Below, one piece after another: positions 38,529-48,705 of a stretch of DNA of 64,000 bases. The translations under genes were made by a program, and so were the position numbers. Below the pieces are notes generated by a model. That model was not told where the DNA came from. It did no database searches and saw only the letters and a program-made list of their open reading frames with translations. This DNA is from Actinomycetota bacterium (GTDB lineage Bacteria; Actinomycetota; Actinomycetes; S36-B12): the NCBI GenBank assembly GCA_016870515.1, contig VGBL01000003.1, forward strand, positions 1 to 64,000, given 5' to 3'. Position 1 is the first letter of the stretch, and the number at the start of each line of letters is the position of its first letter.

Positions 38529-38920
38529 GCGCGCTGGGCGAGGCGATCGCCGGCGAGGAGGCAGCCCTTTATGCCTACGGACTGTGCGGATCACGGCTTT
38601 TCGGGGCGGATCGTGACCGCGCCCTGGGCGGACTCGCCGCTCACCGAGCCCGGGTCCTGCAGTTACGCGACCTGGCGGGCGCGGCATCGATCGCCGGCAC
38701 TCCCGGCGGCTACGACATCGCACCCCCGGCTGGCGAGGCGGGGGCACGCGCGCTACTTGCCGACGTCGAGTCTCGACTTGCCGCAACCTACTCCGACCTG
38801 GCCGCCGCCACGTCGGGCGATGAGCGGACCAATGCGGCCCTCGCCGCCTGCGAGTGCGAGGTTCGCGCCATCGGATGGGGTGGCGATCCCGAGGCGTTCC
38901 CCGGGCATCCCACCGACTAG
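38525..38920 (+). CDS. DUF4439 ferritin-like domain protein
   Basis: 131 aa, helical, beginning LGEAIAGEEAALYAYGLCGS and containing ALGGLAAHRARVLQLRDLA. This matches the ferritin-like DUF4439 four-helix family usual near rimP/nusA in Actinobacteria. Glu11-Glu12 and the later His in AAHRAR are in positions that could bind metal, but a full di-iron set is not certain. Translation is coupled to the lipoprotein gene. No signal peptide is seen, which is odd for the partner of a lipoprotein. Confidence 0.75.
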   Translation: MSALGEAIAGEEAALYAYGLCGSRLFGADRDRALGGLAAHRARVLQLRDLAGAASIAGTPGGYDIAPPAGEAGARALLADVESRLAATYSDLAAATSGDERTNAALAACECEVRAIGWGGDPEAFPGHPTD

Positions 38921-38935
38921 ATTGGCCAGTTTCCA

Positions 38936-38948
38936 TAATGTGGGCTCG
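38936..38948 (+). promoter_or_regulatory. Possible -10 box before the BNR-repeat gene
   Basis: CATAAT (38934-38939) and the overlapping TAATGT (38936-38941) are the most AT-rich stretch in this spacer. They lie seven to nine bases before the ATG at 38949, so the transcript would be leaderless or nearly so. Confidence 0.35.
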
Positions 38949-40208
38949 ATGAGCACCATGCGCGCTGCACTTCTGGCAGGACTCACCGTAACCGCCTTTC
39001 TCACAGCACCCACGTCCATGGCCGTCGCAGACGCGGCAGATGAGATTCCCGCGGGTCCCTACACCGCGTCGGTGCTCAACGAGAGCGCCCTGAACCCGAC
39101 GGTCATGGGCTCGCAGGTCGGCCAACCGGTGGCCGACGTGTCGATGGTGCTTCTCCCCGACGGGACCATCCGGGCCTTCGTCTTCGTCCAATCCCGCGGA
39201 CTCGAGGTGGCCGACTCCACAGACGGCGGCAAGACGTTCACTCGTGTCGGCAGCGTCTTCGGTAGCGACAATGGCTATGGCTTCCCTCGCGTCGTCAAGA
39301 CCGGCGACGGTCGCCTCCGTCTGTACAGTTCGACGAGCGGTGGCATCGCCTGCTTGGTGTCGTCAAGCTTGACCTCTTACAAGTTCACGCTAGAGAAGGC
39401 CGACTGCATTCCCAGCGCGCCTTACGGCACCGCCATCACCGGCCCTGGAATCGTGAAGCTCGCCAACGGGACCTACCGCGCTTTCTTCTCCGACTTCGTA
39501 AGTGCGGGAGGCGGGCCGAAGGCGCGCAGCATCTACAGCGCCTCGTCGCCGGACGGCACCACCTGGACGGCGGACCCCGGCGTGCGATACGGCCCTGGCT
39601 CGGCCATCACTCGCTCCGGCGAGCACCCGGCGGCAGTCCTTCACCCTGACGGCTCCATCGGCCTCTTCGCGTTCGACGCTGGCGTGGGCCCCGGTGGCGT
39701 TCCCAGCGGGCCGATGGGCCTGTACTACGCGAGGAGCACAGACGGCGGGCTGACGTTCGGCGAGCCCACGGCCATCAGTCTGACCAATGCGGTGGGGCAG
39801 GGATTCGGCAACGATCCCGACGTGATCCTGCGCGCCGATGGCTCGGTCCTTCTGTCAGCGGGAGGGTTCGCTCCGAGCGTGGGCGGCTATATCGGCACCT
39901 ACGTCCTGGCCAATCCGCCCACCGAGTCCCCGACCATTGCCGTGACCTGCAAAGCCAAGGTCACAGTGAGTGCTCGGACGGTCAGGTGCAGGGGATCCTC
40001 GACGGGCATCGACCCCGGCTCCATGCTGATGCCCTATGTCCGCTACTCGCCCAAGGATACGTGGGTCATGGTAAGCGGCACTCCGCCGACGGTTTCAACA
40101 AAGGGAACCTTCACCTGGACCTTCAAGCTGACTAAGAAGAAGTCGATGGTCTACGTGTACTTCGCCCATGGAACCACGAAGAGCGTGTCCGTCGCCGTCG
40201 GTCTATGA
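38949..40208 (+). CDS. Secreted BNR/Asp-box beta-propeller protein (sialidase-like fold)
   Basis: 419 aa. The signal peptide MRAALLAGLTVTAFLTAPTS ends near residue 28 (VADAA). Asp-box motifs STDGGKTF, SSPDGTTW and STDGGLTF mark blades of a sialidase-like propeller, with repeated blade starts such as MVLLPDGTIRAFVF and AVLHPDGSIGLFAF. The last ~90 residues form a separate beta-rich domain with a Cys pair (VTCKAKVTVSARTVRCRGSS), likely a cell-surface or binding module. Glycosidase activity cannot be claimed; the catalytic Arg triad of true sialidases was not located. Confidence 0.72.
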   Translation: MSTMRAALLAGLTVTAFLTAPTSMAVADAADEIPAGPYTASVLNESALNPTVMGSQVGQPVADVSMVLLPDGTIRAFVFVQSRGLEVADSTDGGKTFTRVGSVFGSDNGYGFPRVVKTGDGRLRLYSSTSGGIACLVSSSLTSYKFTLEKADCIPSAPYGTAITGPGIVKLANGTYRAFFSDFVSAGGGPKARSIYSASSPDGTTWTADPGVRYGPGSAITRSGEHPAAVLHPDGSIGLFAFDAGVGPGGVPSGPMGLYYARSTDGGLTFGEPTAISLTNAVGQGFGNDPDVILRADGSVLLSAGGFAPSVGGYIGTYVLANPPTESPTIAVTCKAKVTVSARTVRCRGSSTGIDPGSMLMPYVRYSPKDTWVMVSGTPPTVSTKGTFTWTFKLTKKKSMVYVYFAHGTTKSVSVAVGL

Positions 40209-40217
40209 GAGGGTTCG

Positions 40218-40988
40218 TCACCCGCGCACGATCTGCACGGCGAGCACCACGATCAGCAGCGCCGTGACCGCGAGCAGCACCGTGCGCACGAACCCACTGC
40301 CCTTGGCCATGGCCATGCGCGCGCCCACGATGGCCCCCGCGATATTGCACGCACCCATGAGCAGGCCCACCACCCACAGCACCGACCCGGCGAGCCCAAA
40401 GACGATGAGCGAGGCCAGGTTGGTGCCCACGTTGACGATCTTGGCGGTCGCGGAGGCCTGCAGGAACGTGTACCCCAGGGCGGCGACCAGCAGGATGACC
40501 AGGAACGAGCCCGTGCCAGGACCGATGGCGCCGTCGTAGAAGCCGATTGCCACGCCGCCGACGATGGCTGTCACGAGGTGGCGGCGCCGCGAGGCCTCGC
40601 GTGCGACCAGTCCCATGTCGCGGCGAAAAGCGATGAAGCACCACACGACGATGAGGGCAACGAGGATGATCGGGCGAAAGACCTGCGATGGCACATGCAC
40701 GGCCACGGCTGATCCCGCCGCCGCTCCCCCGAATGCCGCAAACGCCATCGGCAGGGCGGTCGACAGTCGCGGGCGCTCGAGGATGCCGTAGGCAATGGCC
40801 GCCGCCGATGTGCCCAGGATCGACGACATCTTATTGGTGCCGAGGGCAACGGAGGGCTCCTGCCCCGGGTTGGCGATGAGCAATGCGGGCAACTGCAGGA
40901 GCCCTCCGCCCCCGCTCACCGCATCCACCCAGCCGGCCGCCGCCGCCACGACGCACAGCGCGACCACGACGTACCAGTCGGGTGTCAT
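40218..40988 (-). CDS. TSUP-family membrane permease (TauE/SafE-like)
   Basis: About 256 aa with seven to eight hydrophobic helices. The family repeats are present: GWVDAVSGGGGLLQLPALL near residue 20-38 with ALGTNKMSSILGTSAAA, and the second copy GFYDGAIGPGTGSFLVILL near 150-168 with KIVNVGTNLASLIVF. TSUP proteins move sulfite, sulfonates or other organic anions; substrate unknown. ATG at 40988 is used; a GTG at 41000 is also possible. The gene is convergent with the BNR gene, ten bases apart. No link to the sulfotransferase genes is shown. Confidence 0.88.
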   Translation of the reverse strand: MTPDWYVVVALCVVAAAAGWVDAVSGGGGLLQLPALLIANPGQEPSVALGTNKMSSILGTSAAAIAYGILERPRLSTALPMAFAAFGGAAAGSAVAVHVPSQVFRPIILVALIVVWCFIAFRRDMGLVAREASRRRHLVTAIVGGVAIGFYDGAIGPGTGSFLVILLVAALGYTFLQASATAKIVNVGTNLASLIVFGLAGSVLWVVGLLMGACNIAGAIVGARMAMAKGSGFVRTVLLAVTALLIVVLAVQIVRG

Positions 40989-41047
40989 CGAGGCCGCCAC
41001 AAGTCGCCAAAGACAGGGATATCGTTCGCCGCCTCGACCGGCATTCG

Positions 41048-42808
41048 TCAGCCCTGGCGGCAGATGGCGACGACGCGTTCGACGATGTCACCGACGGGCA
41101 CGTCGACGCTGTCGCCGCTCGCACGGTCACGCAGCTCCACCTGTCCATCAGCAAGTCGCTTGCCGACGACGACGATCGTGGGGACCCCGATCAGCTCGGC
41201 ATCGTTGAACTTCACGCCCGGCGATACACCCCTGCGGTCGTCGAGGAGCACGCGCACGCGGGAGGCATCGAGTTGACTCGCCATGGCCTCGGCCGCGTTG
41301 AAGGGCGCATCCTCCTTGCCGGTCGCGACGATGTGGACGTCGGCGGGCGAGACCTCGCGAGGCCACACGAGCCCCTTGTCGTCGTGGTACTGCTCGGCAA
41401 CCGCGGCAACCGCACGAGAGACGCCGATGCCGTAGGAGCCCATGGTGACGGTCACCTGCTTGCCCTCCTCATCGAGCACCGTGAGCCCGAGGGCCTCTGC
41501 GTATTTGCGGCCCAACTGGAAGATGTGGCCGATCTCGATGCCTCGGGCGATCTCGACCGTGCCACCGCACCGCGGGCAGGGATCGCCGGCGACGATTTCG
41601 ACGGCCTCGATCTCCCCGTCCACCTCGAAGTCGCGTCCACGCACGATTCCGTAGACGTGCTGCCCGGGCGCGTTGGCGCCGGTGACCCACGCTGATCCGA
41701 CCGCGACTCGCGGGTCGACCAGGAACCGCACGCTTCCGCCGCCGGCGACACCGAGCACCCCCGGCCCGATGTATCCCTTGACCAGCGCCGGGTGCTTCGG
41801 GAAGTCGGCCTCCTCGAAGGGCCGGAGGGCAGCCGGGTGCAGGGCGGCCTCCACCCGCTTGAGGTCGACCTCGCGATCGCCCGGAACGCCGATCACGACC
41901 GGCTCCTCGGTGCCATCCGGGTAGGACGCCATGAGCACGACGTTCTTAAGGGTGTCCGAGGCGGCCCACGGGCGATCGGACCGTTGCGTCTCGGCCCGGG
42001 CGTTGGAGACCTCGACCAGCGTCGCGATGGTGGGCGTGTTCGGAGTGTCGTGGACGACCGCCGCCTCGAGCCCGCTCGTGGGCTGCGCGGCCTGCGGAGG
42101 CGTCACGACCGCCTCCACGTTGGCGGCGTAGTCGCACGACGTACAGCGAATGAAGGTGTCCTCGCCGGACTCCGTGGGGGCGAGGAACTCCTCGCTCTGG
42201 GAGCCCCCCATGGCGCCCGACTGCGCCGACACGATCACGTAGTCGAGCTCGAGGCGGTCGAAGGTGCAGATGTAGGCGTCGCGGTGGCGCAGGTACGAAC
42301 GCTCGAGCCCGGCGTCGTCGACATCAAAGGAGTACGAGTCCTTCATCACGAACTCACGGCCGCGCAGGATGCCCGCACGCGGGCGGGCTTCATCGCGGTA
42401 CTTGGTCTGGATCTGGTAGATGCACAGCGGCAGATCCTTGTAGGACGAGTACTCGCCCTTGACCATCAGCGTGAACATCTCCTCGTGGGTCGGACCCAGC
42501 AGCATGTCGGCACCCTTGCGATCCTGCAGTCGGAACAAGGTGTCGCCGTAGTCGTCCCAGCGGCTCGTGCGCTCATAGGGCTCGCGCGGCAGCAGGGCCG
42601 GGAAGTGAACCTCCTGGAACCCGGCGGCGTCCATCTCCGCACGAACGATGCTCTCGACATTGCGATAGGTGAGGTAGCCCAACGGCAGCCACGAGAAGAC
42701 GCCCGGGGCCACGCGGCGGACGTAGCCGGCCCGCACGAGCAAGCGATGGCTCGGGACCTCGGCGTCGGCGGGGTCCTCCCGCAGCGTTCGCAGAAAGAGG
42801 GTCGACAT
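41048..42808 (-). CDS. proS: Proline--tRNA ligase (bacterial type)
   Basis: 586 aa class II synthetase. Motif 1 region [20 protein letters not shown] is near residue 24. Motif 2 ([21 protein letters not shown], read near residues 136-156) and motif 3 ([17 protein letters not shown] near 441) are clear. The long insertion domain between motifs 2 and 3 (YbaK-like editing domain, about 230-380) and the C-terminal anticodon-binding domain are present. ATG at 42808 is taken; GTG at 42820 would add four residues. TATCCT on the minus strand at 42855-42850 is a promoter candidate. Confidence 0.95.
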   Translation of the reverse strand: MSTLFLRTLREDPADAEVPSHRLLVRAGYVRRVAPGVFSWLPLGYLTYRNVESIVRAEMDAAGFQEVHFPALLPREPYERTSRWDDYGDTLFRLQDRKGADMLLGPTHEEMFTLMVKGEYSSYKDLPLCIYQIQTKYRDEARPRAGILRGREFVMKDSYSFDVDDAGLERSYLRHRDAYICTFDRLELDYVIVSAQSGAMGGSQSEEFLAPTESGEDTFIRCTSCDYAANVEAVVTPPQAAQPTSGLEAAVVHDTPNTPTIATLVEVSNARAETQRSDRPWAASDTLKNVVLMASYPDGTEEPVVIGVPGDREVDLKRVEAALHPAALRPFEEADFPKHPALVKGYIGPGVLGVAGGGSVRFLVDPRVAVGSAWVTGANAPGQHVYGIVRGRDFEVDGEIEAVEIVAGDPCPRCGGTVEIARGIEIGHIFQLGRKYAEALGLTVLDEEGKQVTVTMGSYGIGVSRAVAAVAEQYHDDKGLVWPREVSPADVHIVATGKEDAPFNAAEAMASQLDASRVRVLLDDRRGVSPGVKFNDAELIGVPTIVVVGKRLADGQVELRDRASGDSVDVPVGDIVERVVAICRQG

Positions 42809-42868
42809 GCGCAGGATCACGGGCAGCCCCTCTGTTCGCGGAAGACCCGAGGATAGCGGTGCCGTGGC

Positions 42869-43696
42869 TCAGAAGAGGATGGTGGCGAACTCTCCGACCT
42901 CTTCGAACCCGACAGCGTGGTAGCACCGACGTGCCGCCTCGTTGTAGTCGTTGACATAGAGGGTGACCACAGGAGCGCATTCGTGGCGAGCCGCCTTGAC
43001 GACGGCCGCCATCCCGGGAGTCGACAGCCCCTGGCCGCGCCGATCGGGGGCAACCCACACGCCCTGCACCTGGCAGGCCCGGGTCGAGGCCGCACCCACC
43101 TCGGCCTTGAAGACGACCTCGTCTTCGTCGATGAGCGCGTATGCGCGGCCCTCGCGGATGAGTTCGGCGATGCGAGCGCGATAGGCGCCCGCCGCGCCGC
43201 CACTCAGTGGGGATACGCCGACCTCCTCGGTGAACATCGCCACGCAAGCGGGGAGCAGCAGGTCCAGCTCGTCGATACGCACAGGCCGCACGCGTTCATC
43301 GCCGGCGACGGGGGAATCTCTCGCGATGGACAGCAGGGGCTGGTGACGCCGCTCCTCGCGCGGACGCCCCCAGGCATGGCGTACGCGGCCCCACAGGTCG
43401 AGCACCTCGTGAGCCGGCCCCACCATCGACGACCCCCTGCGTCCACTACGGGCCAGCTGGGTGGCAAAGGCCTCCCGCGACTCGTCATCGGTGTCAATCG
43501 GGATGACGTTGCTGCCCAGGTAGAGGGCGGACAGGGGATGTCCGTCGACGGCGTAGACGGACACATCGGAGACAACCCGGGCGCCGATCGCCTCGAGCCG
43601 CGAGGCCACGAAGCAGTGGGCCACGGGGTCAGCGGCGAGGGCGCCGCGAAACCAGGGCAGGTCACCGGCTGCGAGGGAGCGGACCTCGCCGCGCAC
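42869..43696 (-). CDS. GNAT N-acetyltransferase with N-terminal DUF4081-like domain
   Basis: 275 aa. The N-terminal half (AADPVAHCFVASRLEAIG, VYAVDGHPLSALYLGSN) is the DUF4081-type domain seen in actinobacterial GNAT proteins. The C-terminal half is the acetyltransferase with VQGVWVAPDRRGQGLSTPGM as the acetyl-CoA loop and LYVNDYNEAARRCYHAVGF as the end of the fold. It sits between ispG and proS, as in many Actinobacteria, and starts directly at the ispG stop. Substrate unknown. Confidence 0.88.
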   Translation of the reverse strand: MRGEVRSLAAGDLPWFRGALAADPVAHCFVASRLEAIGARVVSDVSVYAVDGHPLSALYLGSNVIPIDTDDESREAFATQLARSGRRGSSMVGPAHEVLDLWGRVRHAWGRPREERRHQPLLSIARDSPVAGDERVRPVRIDELDLLLPACVAMFTEEVGVSPLSGGAAGAYRARIAELIREGRAYALIDEDEVVFKAEVGAASTRACQVQGVWVAPDRRGQGLSTPGMAAVVKAARHECAPVVTLYVNDYNEAARRCYHAVGFEEVGEFATILF

Positions 43697-44857
43697 CTAA
43701 CTCACCGAGACGAGCGGCGAGCCCTCGGCGTCGGCGCTGATCTGCTCGGCGAGCTTCATCGCCTCTTCGATCAAAGTCTCCACGATCTGGTGCTCGGGGA
43801 CCGTCTTGATGACCTCGCCCCTGACAAAGATCTGACCCTTGCCGTTGCCGGAAGCCACACCGAGGTCAGCCTCGCGAGCCTCTCCCGGACCGTTGACCAC
43901 GCAACCCATGACCGCGACGCGCAGGGGCACGTCAAGACCTTCGAGTCCGGCGGTGACCTGCTCGGCCAGGGTGTAGACGTCGACCTGCGCCCGGCCGCAC
44001 GATGGGCACGAGACGATCTCGAGTCCGCGTTGCCGCAGATTGAGCGACTCCAGGATGCCGATGCCTACCTTGACCTCCTCGACGGGCGGAGCGGACAGCG
44101 AGACGCGAATCGTGTCGCCGATTCCCTGCGCAAGGAGTGCTCCGAACGCGACCGCCGACTTGATGGTGCCCTGGAAGGCAGGGCCAGCCTCCGTGACCCC
44201 CAGGTGCAGCGGGTAGTCGCACTGCTCCGCGAGCAGCCGGTAGGCCTGCACCATCGTGACCGGGTCATGGTGCTTTACCGAGATCTTGATGTCACCGAAC
44301 CCGTGCTCTTCGAACAGCGACGCCTCCCACAGGGCCGACTCGACCAGTGCTTCGGGCGTCGCCTTGCCGTACTTCTTCAGCAGGCGCGGGTCAAGCGAAC
44401 CGGCGTTGACGCCGATACGGATCGGCGTGCCCGCGTCGGATGCCGCGCGGGCGATCTCCTTGACCTTGTCGTCGAACTGCTTGATGTTGCCGGGATTCAC
44501 TCGCACGCCAGCACAGCCGGCCTCGATGGCAGCGAAGACGTATTTGGGCTGGAAGTGGATATCTGCAACGACCGGGATCCCCGACTTGCGGGCGATCTGG
44601 GGCAGCGCGTCTGCATCATCCTGACTCGGAACAGCGACCCGAACCACCTGGCACCCTGCGGCGGTCAGCTCCGCAATCTGCTGCAGCGTGGCGTTGACAT
44701 CGGCCGTGAGGGTCGTGGCCATCGACTGCACGCTCACGGGGGCATCGCCTCCCACCGCCACGGGATGGGTGGGGTGGCGAAGGAGCAGCGAACGGGTGGC
44801 GCGGCGCGCAGCCAGGACGGGCGGGGGCGCCGAGGGCAGGCCCAGATCGATACTCAC
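43697..44857 (-). CDS. ispG: 4-hydroxy-3-methylbut-2-enyl diphosphate synthase (flavodoxin/ferredoxin)
   Basis: 386 aa iron-sulfur enzyme of the MEP isoprenoid pathway. [14 protein letters not shown] is near the start and [21 protein letters not shown] near 95-115. The cluster ligands are in SCPSCGR (near 285) and GCVVNGPGE (near 320). GTG at 44857 gives the family N-terminus; the frame is open slightly further. dxr, another MEP-pathway gene, is two genes upstream. Confidence 0.96.
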   Translation of the reverse strand: MSIDLGLPSAPPPVLAARRATRSLLLRHPTHPVAVGGDAPVSVQSMATTLTADVNATLQQIAELTAAGCQVVRVAVPSQDDADALPQIARKSGIPVVADIHFQPKYVFAAIEAGCAGVRVNPGNIKQFDDKVKEIARAASDAGTPIRIGVNAGSLDPRLLKKYGKATPEALVESALWEASLFEEHGFGDIKISVKHHDPVTMVQAYRLLAEQCDYPLHLGVTEAGPAFQGTIKSAVAFGALLAQGIGDTIRVSLSAPPVEEVKVGIGILESLNLRQRGLEIVSCPSCGRAQVDVYTLAEQVTAGLEGLDVPLRVAVMGCVVNGPGEAREADLGVASGNGKGQIFVRGEVIKTVPEHQIVETLIEEAMKLAEQISADAEGSPLVSVS

Positions 44858-44904
44858 GATCCCTAGTATCCCCGACGAGCGGGCAGCGCACATCCGGGCC
44901 GCTG

Positions 44905-46224
44905 TTACCCCAGGGTGATGGGCTTGACGAGATCGGCGAAAATCACGACGGCGCCGACCCCCACAAGCACGATGGCCACGACATAGGCCACCGGAAGCAT
45001 GCGCGCGATGTCAACCGGGCCCGGGTCGGGACGACCCCGCCACTTCGCCACCTTGCTGCGGGCTCCCTCGTAGAGCGCGCCGGCCACGTGTCCTCCGTCG
45101 AGTGGCAGGATCGGCAGCAGGTTGAACAGGAAAAGGAAGAGATTGAGCGAGGCGGCCAGGCCCAGGAAGATCGCGACCTTGGCCTCTGTCGATTCGTCGG
45201 ACGCAACGATCTCTCCACCCAGGCGACTGATCCCCACCACGCTCACCGGGCTGTCTACCTGGCGCTCCCCTTTCCCAATCAGCGTGTCGCTCACGAGTTC
45301 GTAGAAGCGCACGGGCAGGGAGACGAGGGCCACCACCGAACGCTCGGTGAGGTCCCACATCGCGGCTGGCACGCTCGACCACGGCTGTGGCACGTAGGCG
45401 ATCTCCGGGCGCAGGCCGAGGAAGCCGGTCGTCTGCGTCTGCCCGGTCGGCTCACCGCCCTCGTCGTAGACGGGACGGGTGACCTCGACAACGTCGACGG
45501 GCACGACCACCGTCGTGCCATCAGCCCGCGCAATGGTGACGTCGAGCGTCTGAGCACCCCCCGCGCGAACGGCCGCGGTCATGTCCTCCCATGCACCCGG
45601 CGGCTGGCCATCGATCGCCGTGATGGTGTCGCCGGGCTGCAGACCGGCAACCGCCGCCGGCGACGGGCCGAGCGCGCACGCACCATCAGCCTGCGCCGCA
45701 CCGGTGGGGTTGCTCACCGAAGGCAGGCAGGGGACGACGGCATTGACCTGGAGGGTCGCCTGCGGCACCCCTATCCCGACCAGCACGGCGCCGAAGAGCA
45801 GGAAGGCGAGCACGAGGTTCATGAACGGACCGCCGAGCATGATGATCACTCGCTTGTGCACGGGAAGCTTGTAGAAGACCCGATCTTCGTCGCCGGGCGC
45901 GATGTCTTCGAGCGACTGCCGGCGAGCATCCTCGACCATCGTGGCCAGGCGACCGGTCGACATACGTCGGGCCGTGCCCTCGGGTGCCCCCTTGGGCGGC
46001 GGGATCATGCCGATCATCCGGATGTAGCCGCCAACGGGGATCGCCTTGACGCCGTAGCGGGTCTCGCCCCGCACCTTCGACCACGCCGTCGGCCCAAATC
46101 CCACCATGTATTCGGTGACCTTGACACCGAACTTCTTCGCAGGCACGAGGTGGCCGATCTCGTGAAGGGCGATCGAGGCGAGGATGACGAGGAAGAAGGC
46201 GATGATGCCAATGACCTCCCACAT
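44905..46224 (-). CDS. rseP: Site-2 intramembrane zinc metalloprotease RseP/Rip1-like
   Basis: 439 aa. The zinc motif HEIGH is at residues 21-25 in the first membrane helix and [11 protein letters not shown] in the third helix (near 375). A PDZ domain ([20 protein letters not shown] near 195) lies between helices. Such proteases cut membrane-bound anti-sigma factors and other helices after a first cleavage; the mycobacterial member is Rip1. ATG at 46224 shares one base with the dxr stop (TGATG). It sits between dxr and ispG, the usual order. Confidence 0.94.
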   Translation of the reverse strand: MWEVIGIIAFFLVILASIALHEIGHLVPAKKFGVKVTEYMVGFGPTAWSKVRGETRYGVKAIPVGGYIRMIGMIPPPKGAPEGTARRMSTGRLATMVEDARRQSLEDIAPGDEDRVFYKLPVHKRVIIMLGGPFMNLVLAFLLFGAVLVGIGVPQATLQVNAVVPCLPSVSNPTGAAQADGACALGPSPAAVAGLQPGDTITAIDGQPPGAWEDMTAAVRAGGAQTLDVTIARADGTTVVVPVDVVEVTRPVYDEGGEPTGQTQTTGFLGLRPEIAYVPQPWSSVPAAMWDLTERSVVALVSLPVRFYELVSDTLIGKGERQVDSPVSVVGISRLGGEIVASDESTEAKVAIFLGLAASLNLFLFLFNLLPILPLDGGHVAGALYEGARSKVAKWRGRPDPGPVDIARMLPVAYVVAIVLVGVGAVVIFADLVKPITLG

Positions 46225-47333
46225 CACAGCGCACCTCCCTCGATAACCTCGGCCGCAGCCTTGCGCGCCCACTCGTCTGCAGTAAGGACGCGCTCGACAG
46301 TGTCGGCGTTCCCCCTATTGTCGCTCGACAGATGCCGTTGAAGCACCACAGCAATCGTGTCGACGATCCCCGTGAAGGCAAGCCGCCCGGCAAGGAAGGC
46401 AGCCACCGCCACCTCGTCGGCGGCGTTGAAGACGGCGGGGGCGGTGCCCCCCGCTGCGCCAGCTCGACGGGCCAGGCTTACGGCGGGAAAGGCCTCGTCG
46501 TCCAAGGGCGCGAACTCCCAGGCTGCGGCCCGGGTCCAGTCGCAGCCCGGTGCGGCATCGGCAAAGCGATCGGGATAGCCGAGCGCCCAGGCGATGGGTA
46601 GGCGCATGTCGGGGGGGCTCGCCTGCGCCAGCGTCGACCCGTCGACGAACTCGACCATGGAGTGCACGACGGATTGCGGATGAACGACGACGCCGATGCG
46701 CTCAAAGGGAATGTCGAACAGTAGGTGCGCCTCGATGACCTCCAGGCCCTTGTTAACCAGGGTCGCGGAGTTGATGGTGACGAGCGGACCCATAGACCAC
46801 GTCGGGTGGGCGAGCGCCTGCTCGGGCGTCGCCGTCGCGAGTCGACCAGCGTCCCAGTCGCGAAACGGGCCGCCAGATGCCGTGAGGATCAACCTCGCCA
46901 CCTCTTCGTGGCGTCCCCCCATCAGGCACTGGGCAAGCGCCGAGTGCTCCGAATCCACCGGCCGGATCTGCCCCGGCGCAGCGCGCTTCTTGACGAGCGG
47001 CCCGCCGATGATGAGCGACTCCTTGTTGGCGAGCGCAACGACATTTCCCGCGTCGAGTGCCGCAAGGGTGGGCAGGAGGCCGGCGGCCCCGGCCATGGCA
47101 TTGAGGACCACGTCGCAGCCCATGCCCGCGAGCTCGGCGGCCGCGTCGGCGCCCATGGCCACCCGTGACACGCCAAAGGCCCGGACCTGCTGCTCCAGCA
47201 GGTCAGTTCGGCCTCCTCCGGCAGCCAGGCCGACGACCCGAAACCGTCCGGGATTCCTCGTGACCACGTCGAGGGCCTGGACGCCGATGGACCCCGTGCT
47301 GCCAAGGATGACGACGTCCCGGGGCCTGCTCAC
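46224..47333 (-). CDS. dxr: 1-deoxy-D-xylulose-5-phosphate reductoisomerase
   Basis: 369 aa. Converts DXP to MEP with NADPH, the first committed step of the MEP pathway. [17 protein letters not shown] is the NADPH fold (8-24), [15 protein letters not shown] (near 99), [13 protein letters not shown] (near 124) and [11 protein letters not shown] (near 148) are the substrate and metal sites. GTG at 47333 has GACAAT six bases upstream and no Shine-Dalgarno sequence. Only 25 bp separate it from the divergent gabT. Confidence 0.95.
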   Translation of the reverse strand: MSRPRDVVILGSTGSIGVQALDVVTRNPGRFRVVGLAAGGGRTDLLEQQVRAFGVSRVAMGADAAAELAGMGCDVVLNAMAGAAGLLPTLAALDAGNVVALANKESLIIGGPLVKKRAAPGQIRPVDSEHSALAQCLMGGRHEEVARLILTASGGPFRDWDAGRLATATPEQALAHPTWSMGPLVTINSATLVNKGLEVIEAHLLFDIPFERIGVVVHPQSVVHSMVEFVDGSTLAQASPPDMRLPIAWALGYPDRFADAAPGCDWTRAAAWEFAPLDDEAFPAVSLARRAGAAGGTAPAVFNAADEVAVAAFLAGRLAFTGIVDTIAVVLQRHLSSDNRGNADTVERVLTADEWARKAAAEVIEGGAL

Positions 47334-47345
47334 GCCCCGATTGTC
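47334..47345 (-). promoter_or_regulatory. Possible -10 box for leaderless dxr
   Basis: On the minus strand GACAAT (47345-47340) lies six bases before the GTG of dxr, back to back with the gabT box. The -35 contacts would fall inside gabT. Confidence 0.4.
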
Positions 47346-47346
47346 C

Positions 47347-47358
47347 TACGCTTATCCC
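47347..47358 (+). promoter_or_regulatory. Probable -10 box for leaderless gabT
   Basis: TACGCT (47347-47352) fits TAnnnT, lies six bases before the gabT ATG, and no Shine-Dalgarno sequence is present. The same hexamer at the same distance precedes dapB. Confidence 0.45.
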
Positions 47359-48702
47359 ATGACCGACACACTGCTTCCCCCCGCCTCCACGCTGACCCAA
47401 GAGCGCCGCCTCGTCACCGAGCTGCCCGGGCCCCGCTCCCGCGAGCTCATGCAGCGTCGCCAGGGGGCCGTCTCCGCTGGAGTCGGAGGAACCATGCCGG
47501 TCTTCGTCGAGCGGGCGGGCGGAGGTGTCGTCGTCGACGTCGACGGCAACTCCCTCATCGACCTCGGATCGGGCATCGCCGTCACCACCGTGGGCAATGC
47601 CAACCCTCGGGTCGTGGAGCGGGTGCAGCGCCAGGTCGCCGACTTCACTCACACGTGCTTCATGGTGACGCCCTACTCCGGCTACGTCGAGGTGTGCGAG
47701 GCGCTCAACCGACTGACGCCTGGCGACCACGACAAGCGCTCGGCCCTGTTCAACTCCGGCGCGGAGGCCGTCGAAAACGCAGTGAAGATCGCGCGCTCCT
47801 TCACCAAGCGACAGGCCGTCGTGGTGTTCGACCACGGCTACCACGGGCGTACGAACCTCACGATGGCCCTCACGGCCAAGTCGATGCCCTACAAGCACAA
47901 CTTCGGGCCCTTCGCTCCCGAGGTCTACCGCATGCCGATGTCCTACCCCTTCCACGACGGCCCGCACGGCGGTGCCGAGGTGGCCGCGTGGGCCATCTCC
48001 AAGATGGATAAGGAAATCGGCGGAGCCAGCATCGCCGCCATCCTCATCGAGCCCATCCAGGGCGAGGGTGGCTTCATCGTGCCGGCAGCAGGATTCCTCC
48101 CGGCTTTGCGCGACTACGCAACCCAGCACGGCATCGTCTTCATCGCCGATGAAATCCAGACCGGCTTCTGCCGCACCGGCCAATGGTTCGCTTGCGAGCA
48201 CGAGGGGATCGTCCCCGACCTGATCACGACCGCCAAGGGGATCGCGGCAGGCTTGCCCCTGGCCGGCGTGACCGGTCGGGCCGACATCATGGATTCCATC
48301 CACGTCGGAGGGCTCGGCGGGACCTATGGAGGCAACCCGGTTGCCTGCGCGGCGGCACTGGGCTCGATCGAATCCATGGAGGTCGACGATCTCAATGCGC
48401 GGGCTCGTGCGATCGGCGACATCCTGCTCCCGCGCCTGCATGACATGGCGTCTGCCATTCCAGCGATCGGCAACGTGCGCGGCCGCGGTGCGATGGTCGC
48501 CATCGAGATCATCCAGCCCGGCACGCTCGTTCCCGATCCCGACCTCACCCAGCGCGTAGCCAAGGCCTGCCACGCGCAGGGCGTCGTCGTCCTGACCTGC
48601 GGCACCTACGGCAACGTCATCCGGTTCCTACCGCCGCTGACCATCCCCGACTCGCTGCTCCATGAGGGACTCGACGTGGTCGAGGCAGCGTTCGGCGCCT
48701 GA
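47359..48702 (+). CDS. gabT: 4-aminobutyrate--2-oxoglutarate aminotransferase
   Basis: 447 aa class-III PLP aminotransferase that turns GABA into succinate semialdehyde. LFNSGAEAVENAVKIAR (near 132) is the PLP phosphate loop, FDHGYHGRTNLTMALT follows, and IFIADEIQ-type sequence (VFIADEIQTGFCRTG near 260) holds the ring-binding Asp. The Schiff-base lysine is Lys293 in ITTAKGIAAG. It ends three bases from the convergent polyamine operon end. Besides GABA from putrescine, it could act on beta-alanine from the pyrimidine genes at 58563-62338; this is inference. Confidence 0.93.
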   Translation: MTDTLLPPASTLTQERRLVTELPGPRSRELMQRRQGAVSAGVGGTMPVFVERAGGGVVVDVDGNSLIDLGSGIAVTTVGNANPRVVERVQRQVADFTHTCFMVTPYSGYVEVCEALNRLTPGDHDKRSALFNSGAEAVENAVKIARSFTKRQAVVVFDHGYHGRTNLTMALTAKSMPYKHNFGPFAPEVYRMPMSYPFHDGPHGGAEVAAWAISKMDKEIGGASIAAILIEPIQGEGGFIVPAAGFLPALRDYATQHGIVFIADEIQTGFCRTGQWFACEHEGIVPDLITTAKGIAAGLPLAGVTGRADIMDSIHVGGLGGTYGGNPVACAAALGSIESMEVDDLNARARAIGDILLPRLHDMASAIPAIGNVRGRGAMVAIEIIQPGTLVPDPDLTQRVAKACHAQGVVVLTCGTYGNVIRFLPPLTIPDSLLHEGLDVVEAAFGA

Positions 48703-48705
48703 CGC

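Noticed and set aside
38949-40208. Calling the BNR-repeat protein a sialidase
   Set aside because: Asp-boxes show the fold only; the arginine triad and the nucleophile Tyr/Glu pair of sialidases were not identified.
40218-40988. TSUP permease as sulfite/sulfonate transporter serving the sulfotransferases
   Set aside because: It is 10 kb from the sulfotransferase cluster, in a separate transcription unit, and TSUP substrate cannot be read from sequence.
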